Positions 56,788 to 64,000 of a stretch of DNA of 64,000 nt are shown here, piece after piece. The translations under genes were made by a program, and so were the position numbers. Each line of letters opens with the position of its first letter. The first letter of the stretch is position 1. Origin of the DNA: Stichopus chloronotus (lineage: Eukaryota > Echinodermata > Holothuroidea > Aspidochirotida > Stichopodidae); contig CM037842.1 of the NCBI GenBank assembly GCA_021234535.1, forward strand, positions 4,243,315 through 4,307,314, in the 5' to 3' direction. The notes under the pieces were generated by a model that saw only the letters and a list, made by a program, of their open reading frames with translations, was not told where the DNA came from and ran no database searches.

Positions 56788-59700
56788 GTAAGTGCACTTT
56801 TTATTTTCGAGTGTTTGCACAAAGTTGTTTCACACAAGAGAAAGTTGGGGGATGGGAAAGGTAGTGGTAAAGATGTTTGAGAACTATCACCATGATTCCT
56901 TGTGATCACATTGTATTTCATATTTGTAATTTATGCACATACCTGTTTGATACCTCAGACTAAAAGTGTTAAGTGGTGTAGTATAATTGCAGTTTTCAAA
57001 GCAGATTCTTACTATCTCCCCCACTCACTATTTACGACACTGGTTAAGAGGACATATTGCGATAGTTAAACAATTCGATTCTTTCAGTCCTGTTGAGTAT
57101 TAATTATACTTTGAGTTTAAATGATCGAACGTAAACAATATCAATTATAAGCAAAGCCTATTTATTAAAAAAATGTAGTCTCACATTTTCAGTGCAGAAA
57201 TACATGTCTATGTCTTTTAGAAAAAAAAATCATAAAAACCTGTTTTTCCGTCATATTTTGGCAGCAAATATACTCTTATGGTCGACGTTAAAAATTATAT
57301 TCGTATTTCTTATCACAAAAAGTGAACTCAATATCCTAGTTGAAGTGGTCGATGTCCTTTTAGTATATATTTTCCAGAAGCGAAACATTTCATTCAAAAT
57401 TTATCGAGACATTATTTGCAGAAGTTAGTAGAGTACGTTTACATATATGTTACTTCGCGTTTATCTAAGACACTAGGAAATGGTTAAATGTATGTTATAA
57501 ATCTGTCACATCTTACCTTGACATACCTACTGATTACATGGGACCTCAGCACGTCAGGCATTTGCTGGGGGTTAAACACGACTGTAATCCTGTGATTGGT
57601 GCATTTTTAGAACAAGCAGGTGGAGAAAAACTTTCACAATACTGACATTTGACACTTGGAAGTGAAAAACAAGTGACAGGATTGGTTGATCAACATAATC
57701 AAGACAATGGATTGTTTTACCTTGGTTACATATTTCTACAACTGAAAGTAGTATATTGCTTGTATCCTCATACGTCGGTTATAGTAACAAACCAGCTACC
57801 ATCAAAGTGATATACATCACCCCAGCAATGTATACAAAGGATATTGCATTGTTGAAGAGACCTATTATTCAACTAACATTTAATCGAGGGCGAGAGAGAT
57901 TGGAACAGAGAATTTAAAGACACAAACTGACTTTTGTGGTCTCAAGGAAGGCTTCATGGAGATAAAATAAGTAGAATTTACTTTTTGTGTGACACCTGGC
58001 TCATGAGCATTACTCTAGCAAAGTAACTATTACTGGTGGTACGACTTTTGTCAAATGGATGTCAGAAAATTGGAGAACATTAGGCCGCCCAATTCAGCGT
58101 GAAGAAAAGTGTGAATCATAAGTCTGATAACTGCAGTCAAACCTATTTTACTCGAAACCTGCACTTCATTTTTCCCTTTGATTTTGTTTTAATTTTAGAG
58201 ATAACATTTTACTTGTGAATGACTCATCGTTGTGAATAGAAAGGAAACGATAAAATCATTAGAAGGTGCAACGCTAATGAGGTCAGTAGATGCCACAATC
58301 ACCAGGAGGAATATCAAAATATAAATTTGGTCTCACCTCTGCTGGTCATTTGCCAGTACAATTCTATACCTGTTTGTCTATTTAGCTTAATTTTTTTATC
58401 TTAGAAAACAATAAAAACAAAATGCAAATTCCAAGGGGAAATTTCCATCGAACCACGACAACGTCATTTCCATTTCTCGTACAATCTTATACCGATATCG
58501 CAGATATAAAAATGTTTTTGTTTTAGTGAAGTGTTAATGTGTTTCTCCAGAAAACCGCAATTTTGTGAATCACATTGAAAGTCATGCCCGCTTATAATGA
58601 CAGTGTTTATGCATAAATGTTCGTTGAATGTGTGTACAGTTCTTGTCCTATCTTATAATTTTGTAACAAATCAAAGGTCAGTTTGTTGTGTGTATGTGTT
58701 TTTTTTTCTCTTTCCCATGGAATACCAACCACAACAAAACCATTTTCAAAGTCATTTTCATAATACAGTCACTACGTGAATTTATCTCCATTTTTCTTAT
58801 GTAAGTAAAAAAAAATCAATTTCAAGCAAATCAGTTTCTTATTTAACTTCTGTATTTTCCAAAAGCCTAATGATACGTTACATTACACTTCAGCATGATT
58901 ACTTTGATACACTGTATTTTCTTGCTTCTTCACACAGAGATGCAAAGGATTTATTCACCACGAAAGACAAGTGTAAGCCATCAATATCTTAACCAATCTA
59001 AAAAGTGAACTTGATATAAGCCACTCATTTAAAAGTCATTCTTTTCTTCCCTTGTGTGGGGTGCAAAGTGTTTGTAACGATCCGCTATATCTTTTGACCT
59101 TTGTCTGCCAAATTATAACTTCACGAAGGAGTGGCGAGTGCATGTTGATTGTGGGGTTGAAAATGATTATTAGTGAATGCCATGTGTCGTGAAAAGAAGC
59201 AACATGTTGATAGCGTTGCGGTATCCAAATTATGGCATGGAATTATGACACCGAATGTCCCCAATTCACTTTGCAGTGATGCACGTTGTTATAATTATCC
59301 GAAGCTGCGTTTAAGCTACAGATTCTGCAGGAGTGACGTGACCTCTCTTAACAGACAGACTCAATCTTTTTCTGTGAGCTCCAGGTTTCTGCCACATATC
59401 TCCATTGTTCGCAAAGTATTTTAAAAGCGACGAAAAAAAATATACTTCCACAACTAAAAGCAAAAGTGTGTAATATGTCCTTTACGTTACCACATAGCCA
59501 TCATTTCCTCCCACTTCCCGCGCCGTGGCATTGTTCTTGCGTTTGTCCATGAAGTTTGCGTACAAATTGCTTTCTCCAATGACTAATTACCTTGGATACC
59601 TTCCCCATTGTTTTAGTCCATGTGATAGTTTAAAATTGCCGCATGGTCAAATTACTTTTGGAGGCAACTTATGACTTAGCCAGTCATTAAGGCTTCCGTC

Positions 59701-62700
59701 ACTGTTTTGTAATGACCAATGTTTAGCACTCATCTAAAATCATTGATTTATCGTTGAGTAATCGTTGATTTATCATTTATTATAAAAGGAATATTTGAAA
59801 CAAAGGAAAAGAAAAATTTAGAGAAGTTAGATTGATGAAAACATTAATAGCTACCTGTATGGTAGTCATATTTTTTTTGTATTGTTCCTGAGTAATGCTC
59901 CTTAGAAAATAAAACGTGAAATGTATTTAAAAGTAGTTCTATACCAAGTGCGTGTCTCAGGTCAAATCCTTTTAAGTCATATAATGCATTGTTGCAAAAC
60001 GTTTGTCATTCCGCAAGGGACAAAAGTACGGTAGGGAACAGGCAACAGGTAAACAGGAGGTACCTCCTGTTTAGGCCAATAGTAAGGCACATGTTTTGCT
60101 TTTGGTAAACAAAAAGTATTCCAATCTAAGTTGCTTGTCATTTTCATATTGCGGTGCTAAATACGGTGTTTAAGTGCACGCTGCAGATTAAATGTCGTAG
60201 GAAATTGATATTTCGGTGTAACACCCCAATTTCTTAGTAACACTTCACGGTCATGATGGCCGACTAATGCACCATCTACTGTAATGTCATATTTTTCTGG
60301 TATTATCATGACTGGACTGAGTTAAATTGCAACCGCGTGTACGTCTCTTTGGATCCCAACGCAATGCTTAGGTCTCCATTTAAATTCACAGTGATTGGTA
60401 CATTGTCCACATCGTTACCTTGAGTTTGGTGTTGCATACACACAATTCATTGATGTTAATGAAACGGAGCTGAATCTAAAAAAAAAAAAATAGAGAACGC
60501 GGGTTCAGCATACACTAAATAGGTCAGTGTAAAGAATGCAGTTGTTAAAGGTGTCACGTTTCAATCATATCTCGTTGTCACTGTAAGCAATTAGTTTCTG
60601 TACGCAAGTACACCACAGTTACAACTTCGTATACTCAGAACTTTTCGCATTCATTTTGAACCAATCATATGAACTTTGAATGTTGATGACGACTGCAGTA
60701 AACCTACATGATACTACATTAGCAAAAGAAGAGGGAATTTACTTTCAAGTCATTAGAAATCTTTAGAATTTTCAACTAAAGCATATTTATAAGTATATTT
60801 ATGAAGTAAATAGTTAACACTGTCACAAAATTTCCAATAAGACAAAAAGGCCAAAGGAAACGTTTTTATTAGTTCTTGTCATGATCTAATAGATGGATGA
60901 GGTTGTTCCTTCTGAAAAGGTTCTGCAGATCATTCTAATGCCCATACAACTCATTTGCTATTAAACCGTGTCCCAAGACCAGCCAGGTACTTTAAAGTGA
61001 GTGTTTATTACACCATATTTCTAATATTCCATGCACACAACCTTTTTTAGAATTCAATGGCAGTGACGCATTACACAGGTCAGTCACAATTCTCCCAGTC
61101 ACTTAATTACCTCTATTCCCTCCCATAGCCTGTCTAATCTCTTCCTCATATGTAATCAAAGCAATTCAACAACCTCTCTGCGTCTTAAAAATTTGCTGAC
61201 TATCAAAGAGCTGAATCAATTGAGAGTTTAACTTAGCCAAAAATATATATAGTTTTGTGGGATCGGCCTTAAGTGGTAATCAAGTAGTGGGAACTAGAAA
61301 AGACACCGCGAACTATATAGCGTCCCAAAGACATAAAAGCAAGTCAATCGTGTCACCGCTACCAATTCACTTTTTTTTCACATTGAAATTTTCAGAATAA
61401 AAGTGCAAATGACGATTGAGGCACCTTACAAGAAAGTGCTTGCATACGCTCTTTACCCACCGTACGGTTACCGGAGTGTCCTCGAGAAGTCATGGGGAGA
61501 ACCGAAAGTTACAGAGTATCTCGGAGGGGTAAGGATGTGAAAACAGTGACGCGGTATTATTTATTTCATTATATCCTGCAAATGGGGAAATAGGAAAAGG
61601 AAAATTTAGCACTTTGAAATATAAAACACACAGCTTTAGACATACAATACGGTTCAAATGGTCAGGAAACAATCAGCACTGCATTTGTTAAATTTCCTAA
61701 ATCCAGGAGGGGAATTCTACTGTCATCTAGTCATCTTGCTATCCGTTCAGAAACCTTCTCTCTTGCTTACATGAATATTTTAGTATAACCTTTTGCAATG
61801 GGCGTGATTGAAAATTTTCAACCAATCATTGCTGTATATTACTTTCAAATATTGTTACCTCACTGAAAAGTACACTCTTTTATGCATACAATTCGTAATG
61901 CACCTATACCGTCGGTAATCTTTCTTTCTAAGGATACGTCACTCAGTAAATTATGAGTAGAATGTAGTCTAGAAAATATCTGGCAGTATCGCTGCAAATA
62001 TCAGTTACTTTCAAACACATTTCTGAAAAGGGTTGGGTATGATGTCTTGTGGTCATAATGTATGCTTCCAGGACTCACGTATTATTTTAAATATCTGGCA
62101 GTATCGCTGCAAGTATTAAAATTTTTCAAACACATTTCCGATAAGGCTAGGGTATGACAACTCGTGGTACGTCGTAACGTATGCTTCCAGGACTGACGTC
62201 TCATTTCGAATGACAAAATGACAAATAATGTAATCAGATGGAAGCTGATCTGATACAAGTGTTTGTTTGGGTTAAGTCAAAAAGTTCCTGCAGGTTTACA
62301 GTTTCCTTCATGTTGTTACGAGCATAAATCGTTTCCCTAATTTCTGTCGATATTCAGAGCCAGAAACCTCTACGCAGAGCACACGTTACACCCGATTAAA
62401 CTTGAAGAAGTCAATTAAATCTGTACTTGAACCTACAAGGCGCGGAAAGGTTGTTCAATGGCTCAGGACCACACCCATAATCCTACCCAATGTCCAGCCG
62501 TGTTCTTCAGAACGGTACAAATAATCAATCATCCTTGCTACAAATACAAGCATTGAAGTAACGAGAGTTTCACATGTGATGAACGAACTCAATGTTTACA
62601 GTTTCACAACAATGCAGCCAACTGAACTTTCTAATTTAAATCATAAGATGCCATTTGACCAATCATTGCAGAGGGATTGAAAGTTAGCATTGAAATGTCT

Positions 62701-64000
62701 CTCGGTAGAGTCTTCTTGACAATTTTAGAATATCTTCATTTAATATCCTCCCATACTGTGACAGGTGTGTCCCTTCCAATATTTTCTTTGACTTAAGGGA
62801 GCAGCTGTCGCATACTACAACCAACCAGGGCAACGAATATGCTGTTGTTCAACGCGTGGACGTGATTTAGTAGCTTTGTGTGGACTGAAGCTTGAGACGG
62901 ACTACATCGCTCTTTTTGGGATGAAATCTGTCGAGCATCCGTCTCATCCCGTATACGAAGGTACTTGCAGGATTAAAATGCCACTGATCGGTCTCTACCT
63001 AGAGCAGCAAAAGTGAGTGAAGATCTCAATAAGTTCAAACTTATTTGAAAGTGTTAAAAAAAGAAACAAAGCACAATAAAACACAATAAAACACAATAAA
63101 ACTTTACATACATTGACATCACATATCACCGATTGGATAATAGTGAGTAGACCTGCGTATGTGCGGGTGTATGCGTGATTGTATATTGATCTGCTATCTA
63201 ATTACTCAATCTTCACAAGTAGTAACTGACCTGTATGTTTACTGCATATATAACCGTGCATTTTTTAAAAATAGTATGGAAATGAAAAAAAAGTACGTCA
63301 CAATATGAGTACTAGAAAGTGTGTGTCACTGACTGTTACTGCTTACATATTTTTTTCCATAATCATAACTTAAGATGTATGCCCGTACTTGATACTGGAA
63401 TACTTAGTTTAGATATGCAGTTGCTCAATTAACAAGTCATGGTTGCTGCAATACTAGATCTATTGAGAACCATATTGGATAACTTGTTTGTATTGTACAT
63501 TTTTATAAATGAAATTGTTCTGTAGAACATGATCATCCTAACATTGCCGTACCTTTACATGTACAACTTCTTGCTGAAGAGCTGACTGTGATGTTATTTG
63601 TCAAATATTCAAATACGATTTTCAAATATTTCACACATGTACATCTACAGGAAATTTATCCGTTCAACATGCATACAGATCAAAACTAAAAGACAACTAA
63701 AAAGAAAAGCAAAAAGAGATATTCTGATGAGACGTCTCTCTCCACCCACCCCTCTCTCTCTCTCCACCTCTTTTTCTCTCCATCTCTTTTTCTCTCCACC
63801 TCTCTCCACCTCTACCTCTCTCTCCACCTCTTTCTCTCTATCTCCACCCAACACTATCTCTGGCTTCGCCGTGTCAAACAAATGTATCTGCCTTTTTCTC
63901 TCCTTTCTAGTGATGCTGTCCACATGGAAACTTATATGAAAGATATAGACATGGGAGGCTCAATTGGTCATATTGGACTTAATCAGGAAGTGCACAGGAT
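56618..64000 (+). CDS. Gene 4: unrecognised multi-exon gene, partial
   Basis: Five plus-strand exons join in compatible phase: 56618-56787, 58938-58972, 61396-61528, 62798-63012 and 63911 to beyond 64000. The joined frame is open for about 220 codons. Composition is clearly protein-like (Trp, Cys, His and charged residues) and GC-richer than the introns. Segments include YPTWNQPDANFGLFGSADRD, IEAPYKKVLAYALYPPYGYR, YYNQPGQRICCCSTRGRDLV and GTCRIKMPLIGLYLEQQ. I do not recognise the family, and no signal peptide or membrane segment is visible. The 5' end lies upstream of the first exon found, and the 3' end is outside the window. Confidence 0.65.
58938..58972 (+). CDS. Gene 4 exon b (35 bp)
   Basis: Acceptor tcttcacacag, donor gtaagc. 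It encodes RCKGFIHHERQ plus two bases of a split codon. Small, but its two phases exactly bridge exons a and c. Confidence 0.55.
60051..60072. repeat. Perfect 22-bp palindrome
   Basis: aaacaggaggtacctcctgttt with no spacer, in a gene 4 intron. Confidence 0.8.
61396..61528 (+). CDS. Gene 4 exon c
   Basis: Acceptor attttcag, donor gtaagg. It encodes IKVQMTIEAPYKKVLAYALY, then PPYGYRSVLEKSWGEPKVTE and YLGG. Begins with the last base of a split codon, ends at phase 0. Confidence 0.7.
61974..62205 (+). repeat. Tandem duplication, ~115-bp unit, two copies
   Basis: aaatatctggcagtatcgct recurs at 61974 and 62089, and each unit ends with tatgcttccaggact and then cacgt or gacgt. The copies are diverged. 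It lies in a gene 4 intron. Confidence 0.8.
62798..63012 (+). CDS. Gene 4 exon d
   Basis: Acceptor ttgacttaag, donor gtgagt. It encodes GAAVAYYNQPGQRICCCSTR, then GRDLVALCGLKLETDYIALF, then GMKSVEHPSHPVYEGTCRIK and MPLIGLYLEQQ. Starts at phase 0 and ends with two bases of a split codon. A CCC run is notable. Confidence 0.72.
63735..63850 (+). repeat. (CT)n / ctctccac-rich low-complexity tract
   Basis: Repeated ctctctccacctctttttct words. Ser/Leu- or Arg/Glu-rich frames across it are artefacts. It ends about 60 bp before exon e. Confidence 0.85.
63911..64000 (+). CDS. Gene 4 exon e (cut by window edge)
   Basis: Acceptor ctcctttctag. Reading from the split codon of exon d, it encodes NDAVHMETYMKDIDMGGSIG and then HIGLNQEVHR, still open at the edge. 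Confidence 0.65.

Overview
The window is eukaryotic nuclear DNA: AT-rich, intron-rich, with short exons bounded by GT/AG sites and many retroelement and DNA-transposon remnants. A SUEL-type galactose-binding lectin domain (with a C-type-lectin-like segment), Penelope-like and Tx1-type retroelements, and hAT and Tc1/mariner-like MITEs suggest a marine invertebrate. I favour an echinoderm, possibly a sea cucumber, but no single-species marker is visible.

Left half (1-37.4 kb, minus strand): two paralogous genes for secreted, mosaic lectin-like proteins. Gene 1 (<1-10402) and gene 2 (20529-37059) share the order signal peptide, ~40-residue two-cysteine module of unknown family, Thr/Ser-rich stalk exons, ~72-residue C-type-lectin-like half domain, SUEL lectin. 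In gene 2 a Cys-containing tail and stop follow. Exons up to the first SUEL exon join at phase 1, so they can be lost, gained or skipped without frame change. Gene 2 carries 12 usable stalk exons (mostly 54 bp, one of 21 bp) plus at least two dead ones; gene 1 shows one usable and two dead. The 18 gene-2 exons found total 1425 nt, an uninterrupted 474-residue product.

Middle (37.4-56.6 kb): mostly non-genic. A Penelope-like retroelement (42.29-43.6 kb) lies between two (TA)n tracts and ends in a sequence that folds as a hammerhead ribozyme. At 47.67-50.47 kb, on the opposite strand, is a decayed third paralogue. A worn Ty3/gypsy-like integrase fragment follows at 51.5-52.4 kb.

Right end (56.6-64 kb, plus strand): four phase-compatible exons of a different, unrecognised gene that runs off the window.

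Repeats explain much of the rest: an inverted pair of ~1 kb elements built of ~158-bp units (5.8-7.1 and 11.1-12.0 kb) around gene 1 exon 1, a mariner-like MITE nested in an older repeat whose unfilled copy is also present, two copies of a ~348-bp MITE (32.4 and 54.1 kb), hAT-like elements at 19.0-20.3 and 33.5-34.4 kb, and several microsatellites. No tRNA, rRNA, CRISPR or prokaryotic feature was seen. All gene models come from reading splice sites and phases by eye; none has transcript support.
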